Source: Nemertoderma westbladi
Lineage: Eukaryota; Xenacoelomorpha; Nemertodermatida; Nemertodermatidae
Assembly (NCBI GenBank): GCA_032718475.1
Contig: JAUCBJ010008427.1
Coordinates: 93,275-157,274, forward strand
DNA length: 64,000 nt
Reading direction: 5' to 3'
Shown piece by piece: positions 32,864-43,807 of the stretch. The notes under the pieces were generated by a model that was not told the DNA's origin, ran no database searches, and saw nothing but the letters and a program-made list of their open reading frames with translations. The translations under genes and the position numbers were made by a program. The first letter of the stretch is position 1, and each line of letters begins with the position of its first letter.

Positions 32864-33275
32864 CCAGTGTCTGCACCACTTTCTGCACCAGTCTGCACCA
32901 CTGTCTGCATCACTGTCTGCACCACTGTCTGCACCAGTGTCTGCACCACTGTCTGCACCAGTGTCTGCACCACTTTCTGCACCAGTCTGCACCACTGTCT
33001 GCACCAGTGTCTGCATCACTGTCTGTACCACTGTCTGCACCACTGTCTGCACCAGTGTCTGAACCACTGTCTGCACGCTGCACCACTGTCTGACTGTCTG
33101 CATCACTGTCTGCACCACTGTCTGCTGTCTGCACCACTGTCTCCACCACTGTCTGCACCAGTGTCTGCACCAGTGCCTGCACCACTGTCTGCACGCTGCA
33201 CCACTGTCTGCACCACAGTCTGCACCACTGTCCGCACCAGGTGTCTGCACCACTGTCCGCACCAGGTGTCTGCAC
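32864..33275. repeat. 12-bp array of element E, right part
   Basis: Continuation of the TGTCTGCACCAC array beyond element A, about 34 units with scattered changes and a few shorter units (near 33075 and 33120). Together with 28640-28776 it forms the right arm of the inverted array. Confidence 0.85.
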
Positions 33276-33922
33276 CGTTTACACCCTTAATTTTGGACTG
33301 AACTTCCATTTAAATGGCATTATTTTTTTAATTGTTTTCAGTTTACTTGGGTAGTTTCAAAATTAGCTTAATTTTACAGTAGTTTACAGGTTTAGGTTAG
33401 GCTAAATAGGCCTATTGCCATTTTACTTTGTAGTACCTATTTTTTAATTAATCATAACTTTGATACATAATACCAAATACAGAAATATACCTACTACCTC
33501 ATACTGTCATATAAATAGTACTACCTGTACTTTTAGTGAGGTTTTCTAAATTTGATGTCACTACACTGTACGGCTTACTACGGATGAAAATGTGGTGCAT
33601 ACACCGTAAGTACCGTAAGTATACAGTAGTTTAGGTTAGTAATGCTGTACAGTAATGTAAATATTGTCATTTTATTTTGTAGTAGGCCTACTTATTTTTT
33701 TAATTAATCATAGCTTTCTTGCTAAGTCCGCAGACCAAATAGGTACCAGTCTGCCACTGCCAGTCAGCCAGTATAGTGACGTAAAGACGAATTTATGACC
33801 ATAACTTGCTAACTTTCTGAACTTCGGTTCGGATTCGGTTCGGTTCGGCCCGAAGTTGGCCCTGCTTCGGTTCGGTTCGGTTCGGCACCATAAAGTGCCT
33901 TCTGTTGAACCCTACCTACGAA

Positions 33923-34219
33923 TGTAAAATTGCAAGTGATGCCCCTACCCCTACCAGCCTACTGCCCTAGTAACAGTAACCCCAAAAATTTTTGGAAATT
34001 TATATGGGCAAAGGCAAGACCAGCAATACAGTGCCTCAGGAAGGATAATGGTTCGTTTGCTATAGCTGATATCGAAAAGGCTGCACTTTTAAATGAATAT
34101 TTCTATATATACTGCATTTACAAAAGAAGACCTTTTACATATTCTTTCTATTCTCAATAAATTAATTCAAGCATATCTAGCATCAACTTCACATATGAAT
34201 TAGTTATTCAGTCAATCAA
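33923..34219 (+). pseudogene. LINE relic, segment before the reverse transcriptase
   Basis: Encodes NSNPKNFWKFIWAKARP, LRKDNGSFAIADIEKAALLNEYF and TYELVIQSIN. This is the linker that precedes the RT domain in CR1/Jockey-like LINEs. The reading continues at 41725 with EMRGSGATGPDQVYP once element B and one ATCAA are removed, and it begins before element E at about 27980. The ORF is decayed by stops. Confidence 0.75.
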
Positions 34220-34703
34220 CAGTAGGGAACATACCCTTAAATAAGCTCCAAAAGTGGGTTCTTATTTAAGGAAAATGGCTCTTATTTAGGGGTTTTTGGG
34301 CCTTTTTTGGATATTTTTTCGATATAATATGCAATAACTTGTTTCAGGAAAAAATACCGCATAATTTTATTTTACAATGTAAAAGTTGGGTCTTTCTTGA
34401 ACATAAAGCAAAAAACCAGAAAACATTTCACCGTCCGGTTTTTTTTCTACAAGCGTTTTAAAATTTCATCAAAAATACGACTAGTTCCTAAATAAGGTGA
34501 TTTTTTAAATTTACCTTATTTAAGATATCGAAATTGTACACATAAATACTAAAAGTCCCTAAATAAGAACTTTTTGACCTGGGTTTCTTATTTAGGAATA
34601 CAATTGTATTCCAAAATCTGCACATTCCTTAAATAAAATAAATATTCCTTATTCCTTACAGTATGTGTTACACTTCTTTCATAATTCTTTGATTTATGTC
34701 AGA

Positions 34704-36527
34704 CAGTCGGTGAGAAGTCAAAAATTGGACTTCGGCTCCAGTTCAAGTCTAAAATTGGACTTCTGTGAGTCCAATATTGGACTTCAAATCAGCCAATTGT
34801 TCCAGGGCCTTGGGTAATTGGATCGGGCGGGATTTTTTTTCTTTAATCGAAAATATATCAAAAAATAAGAGTTTTGAACAGGGGGACCTGAAATTCACCA
34901 GGGGGAACTTTTTTATAAGGCTTTGAATTTTTACAAAAGTCCAATATTGGACTTTAAGTCCAATTTTGGACGTGACATTGAGAATCGAACTTAAAGGTAC
35001 ATGAAGCATGACAGATGAGAGACAGCCAAACAGCTGTTAAGTAATGGAAAGTTACCTTTGCAGCTCTGTATGAATCTTCAGTGTAATGACTGTACTGTAC
35101 TTAGAATATAATGGTACATTCTAGCATTCTAGGTACTTTATGTACCCAGGACTTTATAGTGTCTTTAGGACTAGATTAGATTATGCTCCAACAAATATTT
35201 AATTACAAATTATATTTGGTGGATACTGGTAGCAATGCCAGGTTAGCCAACTGCAGCTGCTGCTAAGGCTAACTACAGTACAAGCTACGATTTCGTCTAA
35301 GGCTATGGGAGCCCTATCAGCCTATCAGAAAGAAATACTACAAGTTGATGCTACCACCATCTCTTCTAATTTTTCCATACAACAGGATAAGGGTATTATA
35401 AAACGGCTGGATAACAGGATAATGAAATGGGATTAGTAACTGATTAACGTGTTGGGGTCTCCACATAATAAGTACAGAAATAACAAGTAACACACGTCTT
35501 AATCATAAACCAATTGAGGGAAAGGAACAGGTTACAGATGCAGGCTTTTCTAACTAAAACAATAAACGCCCACTTTTGACTTTACCAATTGAAGGAGCCC
35601 TATAACCTCACCATATACTACTACTACAATCGGCATGATTCATTGCAAATGGATTATATATATAGGCCCTATTATGTATTAAGAATGCTGTGCCGGCTTG
35701 TTGACAAAAGTGCGCCTCCACAACTCCCTTACACTCTTACAGCCTTATCACCCATGACATTTGCTAGATCATCCGCATCTTCAAGGCCAGTGTCCTTTAA
35801 GACAGTAAGAAAGATGCGTCTCAAGAAAGTTCTGGGCTGTCCACCATGCTTATTCACTCCATGAGGTGCACTGGCTGGTCCTCACGGCTTAAAGCGATGT
35901 CCTGCAAAGCGGAGGCGGCTTTGTTCTAGTGTCAAGCTTGGGGGAACCAATGACTGAATGAGACACCTCCAACTCCAATGTTATATAGTGTTTGGTTGGA
36001 GATGCAGAGATGTGTGCATTGTACTTGACACAGTGAACCTAATCAAAGCAATTAGTCAATAAACATTAACTCAATAACATAATAGGTTACAGTTTACAGC
36101 ATACAGTAGTCTTATTTTTGCCATACGAAAATACCACAGGTATGGCAGTATGGGTATGAATGACAATGAACTATACAGCTATAACTCCACTACGCTACCG
36201 CGGTATACACCGCTAAGGCAGTAAGGCTACCGCAAAGCTATACCACTACCGCAAAAAGTAACTACTGATGTCTGACTGTACGTGTGCGATCCCTGTTTAT
36301 AATACATATAATAATTAATTTGATCATTAAAATAATGTTGCATTGTAATTATGTAATATATATGTACTGATACGGGATGCAGTTTTGATTTAAATACCGA
36401 TATACAGTATGACAGCATGGCTACACTTGGAGTTGTACTAAAGTCCAATATTGGACTTTAGAGTCCAAAATTGGACTTGAAGTCTAAAATTGGACTTGAA
36501 GTCCAATTTTTGACTTCTCACCGACTG
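34704..36527. mobile_element. CAGT-ended element, 1.8 kb (element C), nested in B
   Basis: The ends CAGTCGGTGAGAAGTCAAAA and inverse are identical over at least 20 bp. The pentamer TCAGA flanks it (34699-34703 and 36528-36532), and element A shows the uninterrupted site (about 32370) with one base difference. The subterminal regions repeat AAGTCCAATATTGGACTT-like palindromes. The interior includes a LINE 3' fragment. No gene was recognised. Confidence 0.85.
35684..36040 (-). mobile_element. LINE 3' fragment inside element C
   Basis: The reverse complement matches 12080-12390 of the LINE at 8770-12426 (GGACAGCC..., the LVPPSLT block and the GCCGGCACAGCATTCTTAA end), with small changes. It is 5'-truncated, as usual for LINE insertions, and shows that element C contained or received a copy of this LINE family. 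Confidence 0.8.
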
Positions 36528-36799
36528 TCAGACTGTATATTGCTAATTGTTGGGATAAGGATAGGCCTAAGGACAATGGTTGCACTGCACTCTATAAATC
36601 CTCTATAGAATATCGTATCATAATGAAGTTGCTAGCACTGGCATTCTTACCTCACACGGTAGCATAGAATAGCCCATTGATATTCAAAAGAATAGCCCAT
36701 TGCCCATCTGAGCGCACATACATTGTCACGTATTTCGATGATAGGATGAGACACGACTCAAGTAACTGGACATCGCCGCACAGTTTCGAAAACTAACTT

Positions 36800-37054
36800 G
36801 TGTCCTGCATTTCCTCTTCTGCTCCGCGTTACGCTACGCCCCACTTAGATGGATTGTCCACAATGTTGTACTTGAAAGGTGTGAAAAAAGTGAAAAACCA
36901 ATGTCAATGTCATGTCAATAGGCACAGAGATGGTTCAGTCGGGCAGCTGATAGACGTTATGAAGGTTAAAGATGATGACTGGATGACGTTTTGGCTCAAC
37001 TGGCTCAGGCAGGAGTGGGTCACGTTCGTGGGACCTTTGCGCAGCATGAAGTGA
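36800..37054 (+). CDS. Small conserved frame in element B (about 84 codons), unknown
   Basis: Counterpart of the frame in element A, differing at two residues over the last 73 (Lys/Arg and Asp/Val). The upstream part differs because of a short sequence change near 36828 (an extra TTACGCTACG-like stretch), so the true start is not clear. A 14-codon frame beginning MKLLALAF lies upstream at about 36623 in both copies. It has a signal-peptide-like look but stops at once and is not in phase. No family recognised. Confidence 0.4.
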   Translation: MSCISSSAPRYATPHLDGLSTMLYLKGVKKVKNQCQCHVNRHRDGSVGQLIDVMKVKDDDWMTFWLNWLRQEWVTFVGPLRSMK

Positions 37055-37104
37055 GCAAAGCCTTAGCTAGCCCTAGCTGATAGGGGCCCCACCCCATTAA
37101 CATA

Positions 37105-38835
37105 GGGTAAGGTACCCCAATTCCGGACATTGCAAATTCCGGACAACCTACTCAAATTCCGGACAAACCACTTATTCAACACAAATTTGTACCACGAAAA
37201 TTAAGAATTCTGCGGTTTACAGACAAATGACAGGTTTGTTTACAAATTATTGACATTCTGAGTCTGACATTAACGAATTGTGTTTGCTTAGAAATTCAAC
37301 TGCATAGAAATTTAATAGAAATGATAAATATAATTTAATAGAAAATAGAAATTATACAGCATAGAAATGGCTAGACAGAAAAACGAACAGACAGACAAAC
37401 GAACAGACAGACAAATGACAGGTTGGTTTACAAATTATTGACATTCTGACATTAACAAATTGTGTTTGCTTAGAATTTCAACTGCATAGAAATTTAATAG
37501 AAATGATAAATATAATTTAATAGAAAATAGAAATTATACAGCATAGAAATGGCTAGACAGAAAAACGAACAGACAGACAAACGAACAGACAGACAAATGA
37601 CAGGTTGGTTTACAAATTATTGACATTCTGACATTAACAAATTGTGTTTGCTTAGAATTTCAACTGCATAGAAATTTAATAGAAATGATAAATATAATTT
37701 AATAGAAAATAGAAATTATACAGCATAGAAATGGCTAGACAGAAAAACGAACAGACAGACAAACGAACAGACAGACAAATGACAGGTTGGTTTACAAATT
37801 ATTGACATTCTGACATTAACAAATTGTGTTTGCTTAGAATTTCAACTGCATAGAAATTTAATAGAAATGATAAATATAATTTAATAGAAAATAGAAATTA
37901 TACAGCATAGAAATGGCTAGACAGAAAAACGAACAGACAGACAAACGAACAGACAGACAAATGACAGGTTGGTTTACAAATTATTGACATTCTGACATTA
38001 ACAAATTGTGTTTGCTTAGAATTTCAACTGCATAGAAATTTAATAGAAATGATAAATATAATTTAATAGAAAATAGAAATTATACAGCATAGAAATGGCT
38101 AGACAGAAAAACGAACAGACAGACAAACGAACAGACAGACAAATGACAGGTTGGTTTACAAATTATTGACATTCTGACATTAACAAATTGTGTTTGCTTA
38201 GAATTTCAACTGCATAGAAATTTAATAGAAATGATAAATATAATTTAATAGAAAATAGAAATTATACAGCATAGAAATGGCTAGACAGAAAAACGAACAG
38301 ACAGACAAACGAACAGACAGACAAATGACAGGTTGGTTTACAAATTATTGACATTAACGAATTGTGCTTGCTTAGAAATTCAAAACAAAAAAAAGTTGTG
38401 CAAATCGGAAAATTGTATGAATTCTGACTTTCATGAACTAGTGTTTTTAAGTGGTGGAAAGACAGACAAACAAACAGGTAGACAAGTGAACAGACCCCCC
38501 ACCCCCTGGCAGCGTGGTGATACATGTATTCGGGTTTTAGGCACCTTTCTATAATGTAAACTATAGATTTGTATAGCAAACAGACATAGGCAGAGACAAA
38601 TTTATACTCTGTCCGGAAATTGGGCACCTGCCCAAATACCGGACAACCCAATCTTGTAAAAAAAAAGTGCCCATTTGCGCCCATTAGATGGCGCTGGGCA
38701 CTCAATGTTAAGATTTTATTTTGATGTAGGATAATGTCCTGTACTGTTAGAATCATCTTTTGATTGGAATAAACTATGGTTGAGCTACAATAAAGGAAAA
38801 ATCGAAATTCTGTCCGGAATTGGGGTACCCTACCC
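37105..38835. mobile_element. TA-flanked transposon with 182-bp internal tandem repeats, nested in B
   Basis: The ends GGGTAAGGTACCCCAATTCC and the inverse of GGGTAGGGTACCCCAATTCC are near-perfect inverted repeats. TA lies outside each end (37103-37104 and 38836-38837). Element A has no such insert at the corresponding place near 31790. TCCGGACA motifs recur near both ends. This pattern suits a Tc1/mariner/pogo-type non-autonomous element. No transposase frame is present. Confidence 0.8.
37240..38340. repeat. 182-bp tandem repeat, about 6 copies
   Basis: The GGCTAGACAG landmark recurs at 37369, 37551, 37733, 37915 and onwards at 182-bp spacing. The inner copies look almost identical, the first and last more diverged. 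Each copy contains a GAACAGACAGACAAAC stretch. It fills most of the nested TA element. Confidence 0.88.
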
Positions 38836-39129
38836 TATTGTCTTTCGTTAGTCAGAGGTCGTTCAACACAATACGGTACTCGTCTCCTTAATTTGCCTCA
38901 TTGCGTTCGTTTGTTTTTTACCAAACTTCAGATTATTTCTAATCTTTTGACAGACTACATACATACTAAGTTTCGTTTAATTTCATCAATGAATGGCCGA
39001 GTTATTAGCGATATAAAATTTACAACGAAGACAGACAACTCGTTAATAGCACCCATATGCTAGGCCTAAGCGCTAAGGCTTCGCTCACTTGAACGTGGCT
39101 TTCCCCGACATTCAATCCGGTTCGACGCA

Positions 39130-40985
39130 GTTTGTTGCTCGTTGTTTCTCATTGCTGCTCGTTGTGCTTTATTATTTCTCGTTGTTGGTCATTGTTGCTT
39201 GTTGTTGGTCATTGTTGCTTGTTGGTGCTCATTGTCAGATTGTTGCTCGTTAGTTGTACTTTATTATTGCTCGTTGTTGCTCGTTGTACTCTATTATTGC
39301 TCGTTGTTGCTCATTATTGCTCATTGTTACTCATTGTTGCTCGTTGTTGTACTTTATTATTGCTCGTTCAATCGTTTTTCCTCATTGTTGCTCGTTGTTT
39401 CTCGGTGTTGTACTTTATTATTGCTCATTATTGTTGCTCAATATTACTCGTTGTTGCTCGTTCAGTCGTTGTTGCTCATTGTTGTACTTTATTATTGCTT
39501 ATTGTTGCTCAATCAGTCAATATAACTCGTTGTTGCTCGTTCAGTCGCTGTTGCTCATTATTGTTCGTTGTTGCTCATTGTTGCTCGTTGTTGTTCTTTA
39601 TTATTGCTCGTTGTACTCTATTATTGCTCGTTGTTGCAGTGTTGTACTTTATTTATTATTGCTCGTTCAATCGTTGTTCCTCATTGTTGCTCGTTATTTC
39701 TCGTTGTCAGGTTGTTGTACTTTATTATTGCTCGTTGTTGCTCAATACCGATATTACTCGTTGTTGCTCGTCCAGTCGTTGTTGCTCATTGTTGCTCGTT
39801 GTTGTACTTTATTATTGCTCATTGTTGCTTAATATAACTCGTTGTTGCTCAATATAACTCGTTGTTGCTCAATATAACTCGTTGTTGCTCAATATAACTC
39901 GTTGTTGCTCGTTCAGTCGTTGTTGCTCATTATTGCTCGTTGTTGCTCATTGTTACTCATTGGTGTTCTTTATTATTGCTCGTTCAGTCGTTGTTCCTCA
40001 TTGTTGCTCGGTGTTTCTCGTTGTTGCTCATTGTTTCTCATTGTTGCTCGTTGTTGCTCAATGTTACTCGTTGTTATACTTTATTATTGCTCAATGTTAC
40101 TCGTTGTTATACTTTATTATTGCTCAATGTTACTCGTTGTTACTCATTGTCATTGTTGCTCATTGTTACTCGTTGTTCCTCATGTCCTAATTATTGGTCG
40201 TTGTTTCTCGTTGTTGTACTTTATTATTGCTCGTTGTTGCTCATTATTACTCATTGTTACTCATTGTTGCTCATTGTTGCTCGTTGTTGTTTATTATTGC
40301 TCGTTCAGTCGTTGTTCCTCATTGTTGCTCGCTGTTTCTCGTTGTTGCTCATTGTTGCTCGTTGTTGTACTTTATTATTGCTCATTGTTGCTCGTTGTTT
40401 CACAATGTTACTCGTTGTTGCTCATTGTTGCTCGTTCAGTCGTTGTTCCTCATTATTGCTCATTGTTGTTCGTTGTTTCTCGCTGTTGCTCATTGTTGCT
40501 CGTTGTTGTTCCTCATTATTGCTCGTTGTTGCTCATTATCACTCATTGTTACTCGTTGTTGCTCATTGTTGCTCGTTGTTGTTTATTATTGCTCGTTCAG
40601 TCGTTGTTCCTCATTGTTGCTCGCTGTTTCTCGTTGTTGCTCATTGTTGCTCGTTGTTGTACTTTATTATTGCTCATTGTTGCTCGTTGTTTCACAATGT
40701 TACTCGTTGTTGCTCATTGTTGCTCGTTGTTGCTCGTTCAGTCGTTGTTCCTCATTATTGCTCATTGTTGTTCGTTGTTTCTCGCTGTTGCTCATTGTTG
40801 CTCGTTGTTGTACCAGTCGTTGTTCCTCATTATTTCTCGTTGTTGTACTTTATTATTGCTCATTGTGGCTCAATGTTACTCGTTGTTGCTCATTGTTACT
40901 CGTTGTTGCTCGTTGTTTTGTTACTCATTGTTCATTTGTTGCTCGATGTTGCTTATTGTTGGTCATTGTTGCTCGTTGTGCATTT
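39130..40985. repeat. Decanucleotide array in element B
   Basis: The inverse of the array in element A (here read as TTGTTGCTC), 1.85 kb, with the same variant units and GTTGTACTTTATTATTGC spacers. Runs of CAATATAACTCGTTGTTG repeat four times at 39833-39910, a local expansion absent from A. The open frames here are repeat by-products. Confidence 0.88.
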
Positions 40986-41159
40986 TTGCACCTATCCAAT
41001 TAAGCCTGTAAGCTCAGAAGCTCCCTTACTGTATCTCTGCATCTTGCAATGTCCTGTCAAGGTTAGGCAGGTAGAAGGAGGTCATAACTGTCATAAGCAG
41101 ATAAAGGCAGAAGGAGGACGGGGCTGGGAGACGAGGTTATAAGAGACATTATATAAGGA

Positions 41160-41290
41160 TATTTAATTTAATTTAATTTATTTAATTTAATTTATTTAAT
41201 TAAATTAAATTAATTTTTTTTATTTAATTTATTTAATTTAATTTAGGCCTATTTAATTTAATTTATTTAATATATGAGAAATGAGAAATA
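41160..41290. repeat. TTAATTTA-rich simple repeat
   Basis: Low-complexity TTTAATTTAATT stretch between the array and the right terminal repeat of element B. Element A has a shorter equivalent near 29800-29825. Confidence 0.7.
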
Positions 41291-41724
41291 TTTAATTTAT
41301 TTAAGGAGCATGCAGATTTTGGAATGAAATTGCATAGGGTACCTAAATAAGAAACCCATGTCAAAAAGTTCTTATTTAAGGACTTTTAGTATTTATGTGT
41401 ACAATTTCGATGTCTTAAATAAGGTAAATTTAAAAAATCCCCCTTATTTAGGAACTGGTCGTATTTTTGATGCAATTTTAAAACGCTTGTAGAAAAAAAA
41501 CCGGACGGTGAAATGTTTTCTGGTTTTTTGCATTATGTTCAAGAAAGAACCAACTTTTATATTGTGAAATAAAATTATGCGGTATTTTTTACTGAAACAA
41601 GTTATTGCATATTATGTCGAAAAAATATCCAAAAAAGGCCCAAAAACCCCTAAATAAGAGCCATTTTCCTTAAATAAGAACCCACTTTTGGAGCTTATTT
41701 AAGGGTATGTTCCCTACTGATCAA

Positions 41725-42650
41725 CGAAATGAGAGGGTCTGGTGCTACTGGACCTGATCAAGTTTATCCACAAGTTATAAAAGCACTATCTGATACAATT
41801 GCTGAACCCCTGGCTTCATTATTGAATAAGTCAATGAATGAAGGAGCCCTACCAGTTGATTGGAAGCTCGCAAACATTTCTCCACAATTTAAGAATGGTA
41901 GTAAATATTTGCTTGAAAACTTCAGATCTATCAGTCTAACATCAGCGGTCTGCAAAGTTATGGAACAAAACGTTGTCAATGAAACATCTGAACATGCAGC
42001 TATATGAAGGAATATAACCTTATACTGTCTGACTGTTATACCCTAGATGACCATTAAGGTTTCCAGAAAGGGCGATCATGCAGCATGCACTCTACAATGT
42101 ACAACTACCGGTACTTGATTGTATCTTCCATTTCCATTCGTTCGAAGTACTAGGTGATCGCATGTAATCACTGCATACTTGGACTTCCGGAAAGCCTTTG
42201 ATTCAGTGCCACACCAGAGACTGATTGTCAAATTGCAGGCCCTTGGAATATGGAATAACCGGCAAGTTATTAAATTGGTTTCGGGCATTTCTCTCTCTCA
42301 GTCTCTTGTAGATACCAACGCGTGGTCATCAGCATCAGTCTGTCAGTGGGAAAACATCACCGTGGCTACCTGTTGACAGTGGTGTTACTCAGGCAGTCAG
42401 GGAAGTGTTGCTGGAGTTTTCTTGTTACTTGGATACGTGGATGATGTTCCTCATGATGACCTCAAAGACAGCACTATATTCGACCCCAGTAACATCACCT
42501 CTATTGCCCCACTAAATGATTGATTGATTGACGTGATTTGGATGTCCTGGACCGCTGGAGCAAATTGTGGCAACTTCTTTTTAACCACAACAAATGTAAG
42601 GTAATGCTCGACCACTCACTAACAGACTAAAGTCCACAGATTTACATAAA
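41725..42650 (+). pseudogene. CR1-like LINE reverse transcriptase relic
   Basis: Encodes GATGPDQVYPQVIKAL, LNKSMNEGALPVDWKLANISP and FRSISLTSAVCKVMEQ (to 42007), then FRKAFDSVPHQRLIVKLQALGI (42179-42260). A decayed active-site region with YVDD (about 42440) and DRWSKLWQLLFNHNKCKVM (about 42555-42605) follows. Block order is that of CR1/Jockey-type LINEs. Many frame breaks. It is the continuation of 33923-34219 and differs from the LINE family at 8-12 kb. Confidence 0.78.
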
Positions 42651-42884
42651 GACTTGGGAGTCCTATAGAGAGCACATTGGTGATTGGTTAATTCAACACA
42701 TTATATAGGCCTACTCGTTGAGACTAGTATCATGTAATCTTTAGTCAATGTCTTCCATTTCGAAGTGTGTGCAAGCAGACAAGGGAATTGCCATAAAGGG
42801 TGGAGGAATAGTGTAAGGGGAAGGTGATGTTTTTAATGGAAATAGGCAACCTCTGATTAAAATTAAATAAATGACTGCAGTCTA
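42651..42884. other. Spacer, no gene seen
   Basis: Between the LINE relic and the next inverted-repeat element. Nothing supportable. Confidence 0.4.
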
Positions 42885-42894
42885 GGTAGTGTAC

Positions 42895-43797
42895 CAGGTT
42901 GGAATTCATGCTGCAAAACTCGGACGCGTACCTGCGCGAATGACCGCAAACCAGATGCGCGTTGCGCGTTTGGGTGAGACAGGTGCGCGTTCGGGTGTGA
43001 GACAGGTGCGCGTTGCGCCTCAGCGCGCAGCTCTGCCTCTGATGCGCACCACAAATTAATTGAAATCACGAAAATACACAAAAAAATTTCGCTCGCTCCG
43101 CTCGCATTAGTTTCTCATTTCCAATTCTTCAAACAGTCAAATCACTTCACCATAATACTGTAATACCGGCAACCGGAGCTGAATTTGTCTATTTATTTTA
43201 ACTACAGTACTCTATTGTTGTATTGTTATTAGGTCTATGCTATGCCGATGTTACGTTAGTAAACAGGTAAAGTCAGAAAGTAACAATGTATTATAAGTAT
43301 GACTTAATTATAAGCCAACTGTATGTTTAAGCCTAATTGTTAGGTAGGCCTATACAAAGTATTATTGGCAGACTGGTACCTATTTCAATATTCGTTTTTT
43401 TGAAATTACCGGTACATGTTTTGTTTGTAATCTAAAATAATATTTTCTGTTATAAAAGCAGTGAGCCCGATGGGCCACCATAGTAGTGGATTAAAAAAAT
43501 ATTTTTTAATATTAACAATTTTGATGTTGCAAAAATTACATTTATTATGTAAGCCTAGATTCAACGTACAGACAGACAGACGTAAAGATAAGCTTAAAAC
43601 GCTCAAACTTGTAAAATAGGAATGTAAAATTGTTCTTATGATGAACTGTGCGATTTTTTGAGATATGCATGACATGAGCTGCGCGATTTTGTTTGGATTA
43701 TGACATATGAAGAGGTGCGCGACGAGCCAATTTCAGGTGCGCGGTGATTTCAAAACAACAAAGCGTACCTGCGCGCTCATGCATGAATTCCAACCTG
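42895..43797. mobile_element. hAT-like non-autonomous element, 0.9 kb
   Basis: The left CAGGTTGGAATTCATGC and right GCATGAATTCCAACCTG are perfect inverted ends. GGTAGTGTAC is repeated outside both (42885-42894 and 43798-43807). If one more base is assigned to each end, the duplication becomes the octamer GTAGTGTA, which is the hAT pattern. GCGTACCTGCGCG and its near-inverses lie under both ends. No coding sequence. Confidence 0.75.
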
Positions 43798-43807
43798 GGT
43801 AGTGTAC

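Larger units (their letters stand above)
28050..33914. mobile_element. hAT-like element with inverted 12-bp arrays (element E), holding element A
   Basis: The ends TAGGGCTCAACAGAAG and CTTCTGTTGAACCCTA are inverted copies with one mismatch. The perfect octamer CCTACGAA flanks both (28042-28049 and 33915-33922). Eight-base duplications with TAGGG ends are the hAT pattern. Subterminal parts are rich in CGGTTCGG in both orientations. The interior is mainly two opposed arrays of a 12-bp unit. Without element A it is about 1.8 kb. No transposase is encoded. Confidence 0.85.
34220..41719. mobile_element. CAGT-ended long-inverted-repeat element, 7.5 kb (element B)
   Basis: Same ends and about 430-bp inverted repeats as element A, in the opposite orientation. 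The perfect pentamer ATCAA flanks it (34215-34219 and 41720-41724). Part of the size is due to two nested transposons (34704-36527 and 37105-38835). Removing them leaves about 3.9 kb colinear with A: terminal repeat, small frame, spacer, decanucleotide array, AT-rich stretch, terminal repeat. No transposase frame was recognised. Confidence 0.87.

Noticed and set aside
36623-36670. Signal-peptide-like MKLLALAF start in elements A and B
   Set aside because: The frame stops after 14 codons and is not in phase with the conserved small frame. No splice sites link them convincingly.
28777-41719. Assigning elements A to D to classic hAT with 8-bp duplications
   Set aside because: In all four, the match outside the ends stops after exactly five bases, so an 8-bp duplication is not supported.
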